Below, piece by piece: positions 13,878-26,600 of a stretch of DNA of 64,000 bases (position 1 is its first letter; every line of letters starts with the position of its first letter). Where the stretch lies: contig NC_091017.1 in the NCBI RefSeq assembly GCF_041296385.1, positions 13,820,001-13,884,000 on the forward strand, given 5' to 3'. Both the position numbers and the translations under genes were made by a program. Source of the DNA: Aphelocoma coerulescens (taxonomy: Eukaryota; Chordata; Aves; Passeriformes; Corvidae). The notes under the pieces are model-generated. The model saw only the letters and a program-made list of their open reading frames with translations, did not search any database and was not told where the DNA came from.

Positions 13878-16800
13878 AGCTGCAGTTGATAACAGAACAC
13901 TAAAGACTGTGGGAAATAAAGTGGAGTAAAAGGACCCAAAGACAGCACTGGCATTACAAATGGTCAAAACATGGAAACTTCACTGCACAAAGACAGTAGT
14001 TGCCAAAGTGAACAACTTTCTGTTGACAAGATTCCTGAAGCACACATTAGCATCTCATAAAGGCACAGTCCTTTTCCAATCTCCTTTCTCACCTTCCTCC
14101 CTCTTACTAGAACTCTGCTAAATCATCAGGGGTGTGGGGAGGCAGGAGTAAATCAAGAGAATATACTTGTCATATATGCTCTTATCTTTCTTTTTTACCC
14201 TTGGACAACATTAATAAAAGAAAGTTTGTCATTGTTCCAATAACAGCAGCACTGCAGAGAAGTATCCAATGGTTCTGCTTTGTCAAGTGGAATGTGTTGA
14301 CATTCTGAAAGGCTGTCTGGGCACAGGTCTCCACATAACCTTTGATAATGCTGTCCATTCCATACAGACCACTAAGACTCTTGATTGTCAAATCATAGAG
14401 AACCTTCAAAGACAGTGTTTCTTCGTAACTAAAAATATTTAACCACTTAGCTTATTGTGTGATTTGATTTCTGCTGGTCATCCTCACTCCCAAGATAAGT
14501 CATTAAAAAGCATGGTAAGTTCACATTTAAGCTATAAAGGTAAAAGGTTAGATCTTGATGCCTTTAACAAATTTTTGTTCACACTTTATTCAATAAGGTC
14601 ACTTACCCATTTGTGCACCAGAAAATAATCTGAAACCAGAATTAAATAAACCAGAGGAATCCCTGTACAGAAACTCCTACTTCATTGAAAACTGTTCTGC
14701 TTTTGCCCCTGTTTTTATTTACTGATGGGAAACAAAAATAAGTGTGGCTTATACTGAGAGTCCATCCAGGCTTTACAAAGGCTGTCTGTATTACTTAAAG
14801 CACAGCATGTACTTTTAAAATCATTTTCAGCAATACAACCTGTGCAGGAAAAAGTGCTTAGGAGAGCCTGTTTGAAAGTGAATGTGACACCTGAGGAAAA
14901 GAATGTATCAGCCATCACAGTTTCAACAACATCAGGAACCTGCCTGGTTCTATCTGTGAGCACGTTTAAGCTTGCACTCACCTTAACAATATAACTGGTG
15001 AAGGAAGTCTAGTTCCACCAACAACTCACTGCTCTGACATGCTGGTAGGTTCCTATTTTGTTCTATCCGGGAATCTGACTTTTTTCCTCTGGCATACTTA
15101 GGTCCTAAAAATGGCTTGATTGCTTTGTGCCATGTTAGGTTTGTGTATTGACCTTCCTCAGTGTAGACTAACAGGGAGGGGGAATCAGTTGTGCCCGTAG
15201 AAAAAAGCTGCATTTGCATTTTACAAGGAAACATTGCCATTTGCTGATTATGAGGGCTTATGCACTGAGGAGTAATAAAAAAACATAAAGAATACAGCTG
15301 GAATACATTTAAAGCAGTTTAGTTAGTGCAGAGAAACCCAACTTAAATTGTTTATTCAGAAAAAGCTGTCAGGAAATAAAAAACTGTGTGCACCATTAGC
15401 AAATACCTTTTAACCAGCTCCAGTTGACGGCAGCTATAGAATACCAGGGATATTTTTGTTGCCATTGTTTATTCCTTTAAGGGAACCAGGAAGCTCAGAA
15501 TGCATCCTGTCCCAGTCGTGTCTCCTTTTATCCTCCAGAAAACCAGAGTGAACTTTCTTGCAACGTATATTTTAAGCTTTGGGCATCTGTGTAGCAACAT
15601 GACATATGACCTCCAGTGATATATTCTGCCTCCAAACATCTTTCCCAGCCCATTCTGCTGTAGCTCATTTGTTTTCTGAAAGATTCACTGTCTGCAGCAT
15701 TCCAGGAAGATTCAGATGAACATTAGGAAAATCTTTCCAAGATTAAACACTGAAAGTCACAGGGAAAATTTGACGGGATTTCTGGGGGGCAGAGGAAGGA
15801 TGCACTGTTTTTTCTTCTGTCTGAAGTCCCAATGGTGTGCCAGCAAGATAAATATCACTCAAGAGTGAAAGAAGGAGGGAGATGGGCTCTATAAGCCCCA
15901 GTTTTCTATGATTCAGTGCTCTCCCATCAAAATGAGAAGTTATTTAAGGATAATTCACAGCTGCTTAGGAAGAATAAAAATAGGTCCTATCTGCAAAACT
16001 CAGATCCATGGTTTACATACTGCAAAAGCTAAAATGGACAAAGATTCAGAGATCTTTTCAGGGATGCTGCCCTAAGAAAACTTGGTTGTTATATAATACG
16101 AACTCCTACAAATACTTGTATCAGTTCAGTGAAAAAACCTGAAAGTTGCAGGTAATGGGTGTATTTTTATTGCCCAGAACCAAGATGGTAGAAAAATCAA
16201 ACCATTCCCAGTGGTCCTAGATATAAACAACAAATGAGCTGTACTAATTAGCTTTCACTTAAAAGTGCAAATCAGGTTAATTAAAAATAAACTTTACTAC
16301 ATTACTGCACTGAAGATATCTCTCTCCCTAAGTCAAGTACAGATGAATGGATACAGAAAATTTGATCTATATGTGTTCACTGGGTTAATTAAAAGTCAGG
16401 CATGCATCTGTAGAATCAGACGGATTTATTTATTTCTACAATGTCTGTTGGCAACCTGGGATTAAGAAAAAGATGAAGAAAAAAAAGCATCTGATATCCG
16501 TTGAAGTTGAAAGATTCTTTACACTAGGAAATCTAAAACACTGCTGACGTGAGAAATGTTGACTCTCAAGCAAAGCATTCCACACCCTGTCCTCTGCATG
16601 GCCTTTTTTTTTTCCTAAGTAGACTACTGTGTCTATGGTACAAACAAGCCCGAAGGCATGAACTCATTCTGAATTAGTTTACTGTCAGCCTCTTGTTTAG
16701 AAATGTCAGCAGCACTGAAAGCAAAATGACTAAGTAAATCTCTGTCTAATTCTTAAGATGATCTTGTTGACAGAGACTTTAAATACACCTTCAGAAGTCC

Positions 16801-19520
16801 TGGGTTCTCTCTCACCTTTCCTGGAATATTCTTTGAAGAGATCACAAATGATGCATTTCCTAATGTGGTACATAATCTCTTCAAATGGGAACTGTGTCAG
16901 GAAGAAATGTTACGCAGATCTCCTTTATTTGGGGAATCCCATAAATCACCTCATTCAGTAAAAATTCAAGCACAGCCATGACTTAACCTGCCTCACAGGT
17001 TTATTGTGCTTTATATTCCTCCTCCTTTCCTCTTCAGTGGCACGAAATAGTAACCTAGATGCAAGAAAACACAATGTGCATGAGGAAATGTTTTTCAAGA
17101 ATGCTTCCTCCACTACACTTTTGACAAACAAATGGTTGTGCTCTCACACCGGCAGCCTCCAAGGCAGCACCAAGCAGGACCTCGGAATATCTGAACATTG
17201 CTGGACAAAGAGGCTGGAGATGGGAGGACTAACAGTTCTACTGCCCAGGGACCCCTCAGTCACCTTCAGTCCAAGGAACTCAATGCAACACCAAAATGGC
17301 AACACTCACACCTAGAACTGGACAAGATCGATTCTTGCTGGATTTCTGCCATCACAATGTGAAAGGACGTTAAAAGTTAATGAGAACTGCAGAAGGTCAA
17401 TCCAGTGCAAGAGCAAGAACCTGGCACTTGTAAACTCCAAGACAATCCTAGTTATTCCAGTGAACTATGAAACACAGTCAAAGATGATGAGGCCTCTGTC
17501 CCAACAAGGCTAAAAAGTCTCTGCTGTCTTCTTCATAAAGCTGAGATAATTAAGCAATAATTCTACTGATGTTTCAGCCGCTACTTTTCCTGTAAAACCT
17601 GCTGAGTAATTTAACATACCCCAGAATGAAAACAAAGCAGTGAAAAAAATGCTTCTTTGAAGTTGCACTCTTCACTTAAAGAAAAACTCTTGGGGAGTAT
17701 AAAACTAATTCTTAGTACTATCACAAGTATAAGAGAAGAATAAACTTTAATTATCTCACTGTTATAGTTTTCAATAAAGATTTATTAGCAATCAGTTCCA
17801 ACTGACAGCAGTTCAAAATCTTTCAATGCTGAACTTAGGATGAGGAAATATAAAATCTATTTGATTCCAAGGGAAAGAAGATATTTTTAAACAAAACCAT
17901 AGGTGCAGAATACCCTGCATAGCCACAAGATTAATCTTTCTGAAACAAAACAATAATTAAAAACGCATGTATAAAACAACATAATCTAAATACAAGTACC
18001 TTAATCATGACTATAGTTTAATTGTGTATTTATCATTAGCAACCTAAGGTTGGCAGTCTAAAGCCTAGTAACCTAAAGAAAAATTCATATGTGTTTTCCC
18101 AGCACCTGTTTTAAGGAAGAGTCAAACTTTCTGAATTTCAGCTTTATCATATTTGGGAAACAGATGAGATCATGGCTTCGGATAAAATCTTTCCTCATCA
18201 GAAAGCACCTGACATTCCACATCAACTTTGTCTCAGATTACAGCAGCTCAGCATCCAGTGCTGAATTTTGAGTTGAACAGAACTCATCACTTTAATGCCA
18301 AAACAAAATCACCCAGCTGGCTTCCTACTCACAAGCAAGTGAGCAAGGCTGAAACTGTTCTGAAATTTCCCTGTTAGCGTATTTTGGTATTAACAGTCAT
18401 CTCTTGTTGAGGACATTCTAATTTCCCTCCTCACTACTCTCTTGATTTCATGTCAGAGGAAGAAATATGCCACTGATGTAGTCAGATTGGTAACAGCAAC
18501 TTTGTTTTGGAGGGAGTGAATGCACCTAAAATCAGAGTGAAAAGTCTTCTTTTTCTTCACATCAAGCTTCTAAAAGACAGAGAAGCTGCAGGAACCTACA
18601 TTGTCTTGCCACACTACCTGCAAAATCTATAAAGAAGCAAGTGTTGCAATTTCTTCAGGTGACAGAATAATAAATATGTGAGAAGTGAGCTATTCTGCCA
18701 TGCTTTACTCTAAACAGATTCTTATTTACCTTTTGATATTAAGTCATTTGGAACTGAAAGAGGGAAGACTCACTCAGCTTGGGTATGGTGCACTAGCTGA
18801 GATCTGATTATGAGTAGGAGAAAAGGGGGGAATCATATATGTTCTCCTCCTCCATCTTTTGAAAGTTTGAACACATATTTTAACACTTGAATAAAGTATT
18901 ACTCTGTTTTTATTATACTTGCAGTGCTGTGCTGAGCAGTTTCATTTGAATATTCCACAGATGGTGTTACCTCTCAAAGTATCAAAGTATCACCAAGGAT
19001 TTTGCTATTATTAAGACACTGGAAAAGGGTTCAGTATCATTTCAGCCAGCTGGTTGGGAAAGGCAAAAGGAAGTTTACTCCTCCCATTACTGTCTCTTTC
19101 CCAAATGATTTGATCTTACTGAAAGGCTGGAGTCCCCCTAAATTTTCTCCCGCTGGAGACAACGTCATAAGGTCAAATGAGAATCACATAGGAAAAATCT
19201 TTCTTCCACCCAACTCCCTCTCTGCAACACACAGACCCACCTTGCTCCTCTGCTCTGCTCCAGCACGTGGTCCAAAGAGTGAGGTGTGCTTTCAGATGGC
19301 AGAACAGCAAAGATGGAGCACAACCTATCAGAATTCCCCTTACAGATCCACTGCTGGAGTGGAGAAGACAGACACACAAGCAGCATCGCCCTCCTCTGAA
19401 AAGGAAGGGGTCAAGGAAAAGGCAGAGAACAAACAGGCAGTGAAAAGCAGGGACAAGAAATGGATATCTGTAACACCGGCTGCACCTGTGTAGCAGGAAG
19501 TTCTTCCTAGAGCGGGGCAA
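13878..19520. other. AT-rich non-coding sequence, no gene seen
   Basis: About 5.6 kb of AT-rich sequence. The longest frame is 163 codons at 19,002-19,493 on the plus strand. It resembles no family I know, has no hydrophobic or low-complexity signature of a known domain, and has a 115-codon minus-strand frame opposite it, so I treat it as chance. The 3' edge of this block is the 6-bp target duplication (19,515-19,520) of the adjoining solo LTR. Confidence 0.55.
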
Positions 19521-19869
19521 TGTGGATACAAAAATGCTGTTAGCAAGGAATTTTCCTGCTTCTTTCTAAGCCCGTCAGATACTTTTCTCTCTCACGGAAG
19601 ATAGTAGCAGAGTTCTATAAACTATGAACACCTGCGACCTTGCAGAGCCTTGTTTGTGGTATAGTAGAAAAAACATTTTGATAATGGATGTTTTAGGATT
19701 TTAGCCAATCACCCCAGGGGGGGTGGCTGATCCTTTGACCAATTAGACTATGAAGAAAAAAGTCTATAAAAGAGTTCGTAAAATAATTAAATAGATCAAT
19801 CTTGCTGCACAATTCCTGCCTGCTGGATCTTCTGTCCTCTCCTCCCTATGGCTGCAGGATACAGTAATA
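19521..19869 (+). mobile_element. ERV solo LTR, copy 1 of a two-copy family
   Basis: A 349-bp element begins TGTGGATACA and is flanked by GGGCAA on both sides (19,515-19,520 and 19,870-19,875). This fits a 6-bp target duplication, as is usual for class II (ERVK-like) retroviruses. A homologous copy with a few small indels and substitutions lies at 47,830-48,168 in the same orientation, and the 3' half of the two is the best conserved. The element carries two CCAAT boxes and TATAAA. It has no internal retroviral sequence on either side, so it is a solo LTR left by recombination. With these limits the end reads TAATA rather than the usual CA, which is a mild oddity. Confidence 0.8.
19705..19770 (+). 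promoter_or_regulatory. LTR promoter elements (two CCAAT boxes, TATAAA)
   Basis: CCAAT occurs at 19,705-19,709 and 19,739-19,743 and TATAAA at 19,765-19,770. All three are preserved at matching places in the copy near 48.0 kb. Conservation in both copies supports a U3 promoter in the ancestor. Present activity is unknown. Confidence 0.6.
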
Positions 19870-20206
19870 GGGCAAAATCACTCGAACAATACCCTGTCTG
19901 CAAAGCTAACAGTGCTGGATGGAGGAGGGGGTGTCATGCTGCTTTTAGTGCTGAATAATGCTGAAACCTGCCTGACTCATCAACCCCAAAGTTAAACATC
20001 CTGGCAGTGAGGTGGACATGTGGCAGACCTCATAAAGGAACAAACAAGTGACACACTACTGGTGACATATCTAAATGATACTGCTGGCCCAGAAATATAT
20101 GATTGATAGATAATCACTTTATATTGACATTATACATATATATATAAGGTATCTTTTATATACATACATATATGTACACACATAAAAATATGTAACAGTG
20201 ATATGT

Positions 20207-20270
<64 letters not shown>

Positions 20271-20280
20271 CCTCTATCTA
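20207..20280. repeat. TCTA tetranucleotide microsatellite
   Basis: Sixteen uninterrupted TCTA units run from 20,207 to 20,270, followed by an interruption and two more partial units. A TA/CA-rich tract lies just upstream. Pure arrays of this length are usually length-polymorphic. Confidence 0.97.
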
Positions 20281-20480
20281 ACAATAAAAGCCCAGTCCCA
20301 CTTTTTAATGGGGAGGTTTCCTAACAAATCCCTTCTCAGGGTGTATGTGGAGATTGCTCCCTGGAGTGGGGACACCCCTCAAGGTTACTCCTTGAGGCTG
20401 AGTGAAAGAGATTGCCACCATAGCAAGAGATTGCCATGGGTGAGTAACATCAATCTCTTCTTAATAATTGGTTTGCTGGC

Positions 20481-20536
20481 TTTAATATAATTGCTTCAAG
20501 ATAATTGCTTTAATATAATTGCTTCAATATTGCTTC
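20481..20536. repeat. two-copy 28-bp tandem repeat
   Basis: Units starting at 20,481 and 20,509 both begin 'tttaatataattgcttcaa'; the second copy diverges near its end. It appears to be a minor local duplication. Confidence 0.75.
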
Positions 20537-22821
20537 AAAAGTAGTGCACTATACTTCTAGTTATAGCTACCTATACTGTGTGGTAAATAATTCTGATTAA
20601 GATCTTCTAGTCTAATCATGTTCATAATAAATAATTTACTTTTATATAAATTTTGTTTGCCACCCTAAATCCTGCTGGGCAAAGTTGGATAAAGGCTCAG
20701 TTAGACCTGTATAATCCTTTGGACATAAACGATTGACTAAGTCTGGGGCCAGGATTGGCTCCAGCTGCATGTAGGCTCCTCTCTGAGAAGGAGTTTAGAA
20801 TGCAAGGGGATTCTTTCCACACCTTGTGGCTCAAGAGAATTGTGTGAAGCCAGACAAACATGAAAATTCTGATTCTACTAGAGTTAAGGATTCTAAATTC
20901 AGACTTTACAAGACTCTAGATTTTGTTCTTGATTGAAATATTTGGAAAGACACTGGAAGAGAGAAATACATTTAAAATTACATAATCTTCTTTTTTTCCC
21001 CAATAGAAAGAAATCTCAGGTAAGAGAGAGACAGTTCTGTGAGGCTCAGTATTGCTCTATCACTGTTACTTATGCCCAATTCTGTTTTAAAATTTGAGAA
21101 GGGTGTGAGAGAGAACTGGCAGCAGTTACTCTGTTTTAAAACAGCAGTATACCATTTCATTACACTAAAGATCCTGATAGATTTACACACCACATTCACA
21201 TTTATTTCTTAAAGTATTTCCTTGCCAGGCAAGTTTTCTTCAACTCTAATGAGGACCTCAGAAACAGTTACACCATTTTATGGATGTTTTAAGGAGAGGA
21301 GAAATGCCAGGAAAAGTAAAGTAATTAGGTCCTTGGTGTGAAATTAGCTGCTAGACTGCAGGCATGGAAAAAAAAGGAAAAAGTAAAAGTCCTAGACAAA
21401 ATTAATTGTCTCATATGCAGGATATGATCTCCATAGCACCAGGTGACAGAGAACCTCAAGCTAGTGAGAGCAAAAAATATAATGATCATAACTGTTAATG
21501 CCATGTCCATGAAACAGAAGTCAGAGAAATCACTGCCTTAATAACAGCTCCCTCTAAGGAGGAACAATCAATACCCAACTACACTACATGTCAATTATCT
21601 GCTTAATTGTCCTATATGTGTCACTACATACACCCTTTAAAGGGCTGCAAACAGATTTTTGCCAGTGGTTTTCCTAAGCAAACAGATCTGTCTGCACTTA
21701 TGATGCATTTTCCCATTTTCACTGCCTTGTGAATCTAATAGTTAAATTTTATCTCTCAGGTGACTGCTTCTAATTTTTTCTCTCCTCCATGGCTAAGAGA
21801 AAAATCTTCATTACTTATACTTGATAACTGAACAAGCATCTACATGCTACTGTCTGTTAAGTACAGCAACACATATTGATCCATAATTGAATTAAATGAG
21901 CATTTGTACAGATAAGCAGAACAGAGAACTCTTATGAGAAAAGCAGGAAGTATTTTTTAAAGCTATGAGAAAAACAGTTAAAAGTGGCCCCTCAGGAGAC
22001 ATTGCAGCTTCAGAAAACACTTTTGCATTGCTAAACCGAATAGAATGCTTTCACAGATCTCTGCACAGGCTCCATGAATTTTTGGCTGTGTAGTCTCAGG
22101 CTAGTCTGTGCACGGAGTATGGAGAGTGAACAAAACAAAGGCTACACCAACACATCTAATACATTTTGTGGAAGCTACCTTACAGATGCCACTTCTGGAA
22201 TTCAGTGCACAGACCACATTTAACATGCACTTCCATTTTCCCAACATGCCTGTACTTCCACCTGAAAAAAACTGGCCATCATAAATTTCTATGTTTGGTT
22301 TGCATCTCTGGACCAGAGGCTGCTCTATCCTTCACTCCAAATCCTGATGTTGCAGTGTCAGTGCTGTACAGCAATCGTTCTCGTGTCCATTAGTGTCAGA
22401 CACGCTGTAAAGACCCACATATCCTACAGCACAGTGAGTCAAGTGCTTTGGGCACACAGAGTTCACTGCACACACATGATCAAATTGGTTTATCTGATAA
22501 GCTGGCTAAGCATGACAGAGTGTCAAAAGGAGACAGTCACTGACAAATACTAACTGTAAAATGCCATAACTTGGCATTATAAACCTGGTGGCATTAAGAG
22601 ACTATTTCATTGCCATGAAAAATCATGGTGTTGTACAGAGTTCTCAGAACCCAGAGTGCCTGAGGAATCTTCTCATTCCGTGGTGAACTCTGGTGATAGA
22701 TAACTAAAAGCCATTTCAGAACCTTGGTAGTGTCACACATCAATTGATCCTAGCTAACTGCAGATGTTCAAGCATTTCTGTTCTTTTCTGCAGCCTCAAA
22801 TTCCTCAACAAAGGAGTACCC

Positions 22822-23621
22822 TGTCCCGGGGTGATGTGATGAGGCTGCTTGTCCCTTAGCCGTCCGCTCAGTGCCCAAGGCCGCTGTATCTTTAAGACGG
22901 ACCCGGGAGCGGGGCCGGAGCCGCAGGACCGGGCTCGGGTCGGTTCAGCGGCTCGGCCCAGCGGCTCTGGCTGCAGCAGCGCTCCGCCGTGCTCTGCAGG
23001 GAGGGCACCGGGGCCAGGGCACTGCTTCTTGGTGGTTTTTCGTTCCCGCTAGCTTGGGAAAAGGGTTTTTTTTCTTTCCTCCCCCTGGCCTCCCTACCTT
23101 CCTTCCCTTCTCTCTGGTCCGGGGAGCTGCGGGGTGGCCCCGGCTGGTCCGAACCCCGAGGAAGGCCAGGCCATTGAGCGAGGGGACACACAGGTGTGCC
23201 AGCTTCGCCTGCTGTGAGGAGGAGGACCAGCGCCGGAGAGGCAGTGGGTTTTTTCCATCTGTTCTCCAGTTTCGCCTGCTGTGAGGAGGAGGACCGGCAC
23301 CGGAGAGTCGAGAGGTTTTTTTCCATCTGCCCTGCTCCAGGCTGCTGTGTGGACTCCCCTTCCCCTTCCTGTAGACTGGGGGAACCAGTTGCAAGCCCGT
23401 GTGTTTTTTCCTTCTCCGGGCATTTGTTGTATTTTGAGGGTTTTTTTCCTATTCTGCCCTATTTTGTTCTGTGTTAATAAACTCTTCGGTTTTTTTCCAC
23501 TTTCACCTGCTGTTATCAATTTGTCTCATTGGCGGAGGAAAGGGGGAGGCCCTTTCACTTTGGAGGAGGTGCTCATTCCGCAGCGCTTCCTTCTAAAATT
23601 TTGTCTCCAAAAACTGAGACA
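22822..23621 (+). mobile_element. CpG-rich ERV solo LTR, about 800 bp
   Basis: The element starts TGTCCCGGGG and ends GAGACA, giving short inverted termini (TGTC...GACA). The flanks read ACCC (22,818-22,821) and GCCC (23,622-23,625), which would be a 4-bp target duplication with one mismatch, as in class I (gammaretrovirus-like) ERVs. Inside are a strongly CpG-rich 5' part, a 67-bp tandem duplication, T-rich runs, and a poly(A) signal AATAAA at 23,476-23,481. No gag, pol or env lies beside it. Overlapping frames of 134-149 codons on both strands are products of high GC content. The class call is tentative because the duplication is imperfect. Confidence 0.72.
23199..23332 (+). repeat. 67-bp tandem duplication inside the LTR
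   Basis: Two units start at 23,199 and 23,266. Both contain 'ttcgcctgctgtgaggagga', a ggaccRgcRccggagag core and a T-run followed by ccatctg. A related fragment, 'tttcacctgctgt', recurs near 23,503, just after the poly(A) signal. Confidence 0.9.
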
Positions 23622-23625
23622 GCCC

Positions 23626-26600
23626 ATAATCTTCAGTATATTAAAATTCTTGGAACAAAGTAAAGATTGCTCCCAGATCAGCTGAGTTTTGCAGTTATTT
23701 TAAGGGAGGATAAATAGGTAGCACTATTTTGTTGAATTTACCATCAAACTGCAAATTCATTTTTATCAAATAGTCCAACAGTGATTTGAAACACAAGAAC
23801 CTTAACTCATAAGGGTGCCTAACTTGTATGATAACCATTGTCTAACTACAGTGAATTATTTGTGCTTTTGTAGGCTTGATTCATGGTCTGGGAATAACAA
23901 TAATCAACAGTCAGCATAAGAAACTTTCCATGCATTGCTGTACTGTCCACTAGAATATAAACTGGCCTCCAGCTCTGGCAAAAGTTCATCTTATTTTAAG
24001 AAAACAAACATGAAACCTTAAGTATTGTTTTTAGGTCCCATATTTGTCAGGTCACTAGAGCTTGTAAGTCTATGGAGTGATTTAATAGACTATATACCAA
24101 AAAAAAAAAAAAAAAAAAAAAGGCACTGCTACACAGAGGTAATTCTAGTGCCTGAACAAACATTTTGTGTGAGTTTTATATCTGATATAAATACATGTGT
24201 ATTCACCTGAGGCTGTAAGCCCAGAAAATGTGAAAAAACAACACAATAGTGTTCAAAGTCCACATATCTTGTGGTATCATTAATTTCATAACCAGGCTTA
24301 CAAGGAACTGAAATCTGAGGACCATTATTGCCTGAAGAGACAGATACAGGTATTTAAATCTCACACACCAATTTGGCTCCTGACCAAGAGGTGTCAAAAA
24401 GGTAGCAGTAAGGTAACCTTGTCCTCTGCAGTGCTTGCTGAACGATATTGTAAAGCTGCAGAACAAGTGGTTACAAGCAGCAGGAAAAAAACCCATGCAA
24501 TAGTCTGATCCAGAAGAATTTCATGCCAGTGTTAACTTTTCCTTACCTTGCTTGATATCTAAATGCTATCCCACCCTCACACTCAAAGGAAAAAATATTA
24601 TTCAAATAACATCCACAATAAGTGCTCCCATCAGCTCTAGGGTATGAAATCAGTTTGGGGGAGTTATAAATCTCTTATTTTTAAGCATTTTCTAATTCTT
24701 AACAGTAGTTTCCTTTGCCATTTTGTATCTAATATTTGGTGGGTAAACCAAATATTTAAAAATCAGGGTACAGGCAAAGCAAGGATGTACTATTTTCAGC
24801 TTTCACCTCCTAATGTAGCATATTTGTAGGAAAAGAGCCCATGGAGCCTGGAAGAACAAGCCGACAGGTTCTGCTGCCAGAGCCAGCAGGGCGAGATTGC
24901 AGTAGTGCAAGGAATTTCAATGCCACTGGGTTTGTAGGCAAAAACAACTACCCACCAGTACATACCCTGCAATCTGTCACAGGCAGCTTGCTCTCGATTG
25001 TTCTTTTTCATTCTGTAAGCAGTTTTTAAAAACAGAAAGACAATTAAAGGTACTAACTTTTACATGCTGTTAGATTACAAGATGAAGGCTTCTGAAGTTG
25101 TGAAGCTCCTGAGTTTTCCTCACAGTGTTGCCATCCATGGCTGTACTGCACAAGCAGGTTTGATGCAATCCCCCTTGGAAATGCCAATTCCGTGCAATGA
25201 TCCTCCAGTCATGGACCCTGAAATGATCCATGCTCTGAGGCCATGGGGAAGGCACGATCCCCTCAGGGACCCCACCCTGACCCTGTCATGGCTCCGAGGG
25301 GAAGCCGCCTGTGTCTTCTCTCTAAACACTTACACAGCAGTAGTGGGAAGATCCTGTGTCACAAGTTTCACTTGAGAAAGCTGATTTCTTTTCTTTCTTT
25401 TTTTTTTTTAATAGATCTCCCCTTCCTGCCCAGCTTGTCCTGACAAGATGGAGCCTTTAGTTCGTGGAGGGTTCTCCTCACCTCACTGATAAATGGCAGC
25501 TTCCTCAGAAGGAAAATCACCATCACCACACAAACCCTCTGGCTCCTCCAGGAAGAGGGAAGAGCCTCATGCCCGTCATGGCCTCAGAGGCTCTCACTGT
25601 GTGTCCCCAGGTCTCCTGCAGCCCCTCTGTGGGCCTCTGACACCATTTGGAGGTGCTGCCTTCCTCAAACACTCTCCAGAGCTTCCCAAAAGTCCCCCTT
25701 CTCTCCCCACACCTTCCAGAGGGTTCTCCTGCCCCATGCAGGAGATAGCCCCAAGGAGCTTTGGCAGGAGGGTCACAGACAGTTGTGCCTGCCTGCAGGT
25801 GTCCCCACTGAGGACAGTAACACAGAGCTCTGGAAAACCCTCCCTGGAAAACACAGACAGTCCGGCTTTCCAGAAAGTGGTTCTTGGAGTGGGATGGTGG
25901 TACAGAGGAAGGTGAGATGCCGGCTCTTGCTGGGAGCTTTTATTCTCCATATATCTGTCTCCCTTTCAAACTACAAATTAACTTACCAAGATTCATCCAA
26001 AAGACACCAGTTTTCTGGATGTTAACAACATTCCTGCCTGCTCATGTATGATGCCTACGACGAAGCATGTCTCTGTGAGGAATTGAGGGAAGCACCTGGA
26101 TTGTTTTCCTCCATGGTGCTGCTTCCTCTGGACCCAGACCCAGGGAGCTATCAGAGGGTTTACACTCAGGGCTGCTTTCATTAGTGATTACCCCTGAAAT
26201 GTATCTCGAAGGGTTGACAGAGAAACAAAAACCCCAAACCCTACCTCAACAAAACCCAGCCCTTCAGTATTCAGTCCCAAGATGTTTAATATTCCCAGGG
26301 AGATCTGATTTTGTTTGGAATGATTGCTAACCCGTCTGCTTAAATAGCTAATTCTGTTCCAATGACTGAGAAGTAGGTGCCATTAAAAGAGCTTTTCTGG
26401 AAGTGCTGACTCTTCACTATTCCACTGACAGGCAGCAACTTCTGAAGACAGAATCTCTCATTTATCTTTCTTCCTTCAAGACAATGGGAAGCCATTTTGG
26501 CAGGGAGGAGACCAAGGGGCATTTGGGGCAGCCAGTGTATTGCTGTATATTTGAATGCCATTGCTTTTTATGGCCGTGCAGATGTGAAAACTGCCGACAA

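Larger units (their letters stand above)
19876..22817. other. AT-rich non-coding sequence with simple repeats
   Basis: No gene is supportable. The stretch includes TA/TATG-rich sequence (about 20,120-20,190), the TCTA microsatellite, and a short duplicated unit near 20.5 kb. A 95-codon frame at 20,203-20,490 is largely a translation of the microsatellite and was discarded. Confidence 0.6.

Noticed and set aside
15880..15920. 'ttctatgattcag' near 15,905, similar to the CR1 terminus
   Set aside because: The preceding sequence lacks every other CR1 3' landmark, so the match is probably chance.
19002..19493. 163-codon open frame just upstream of the solo LTR
   Set aside because: There is no recognisable domain, a 115-codon frame lies opposite it, there is no splice or promoter context, and its adjacency to the LTR looks incidental. 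It also does not extend into retroviral sequence.
20203..20490. 95-codon frame starting with a repeated YLSI-type peptide
   Set aside because: It is a direct translation of the TCTA microsatellite and not a gene.
22871..23519. Several 130-149 codon frames on both strands around 23 kb
   Set aside because: They lie inside a CpG-rich LTR, where stop codons are rare in every phase. Their proline/arginine/serine-rich content mirrors GC composition and the 67-bp repeats.
25100..25960. GC-richer stretch with 140- and 118-codon frames on opposite strands
   Set aside because: There is no CpG-island promoter order, no LTR termini, no recognisable protein motif, and frames open on both strands. It looks like local composition only.
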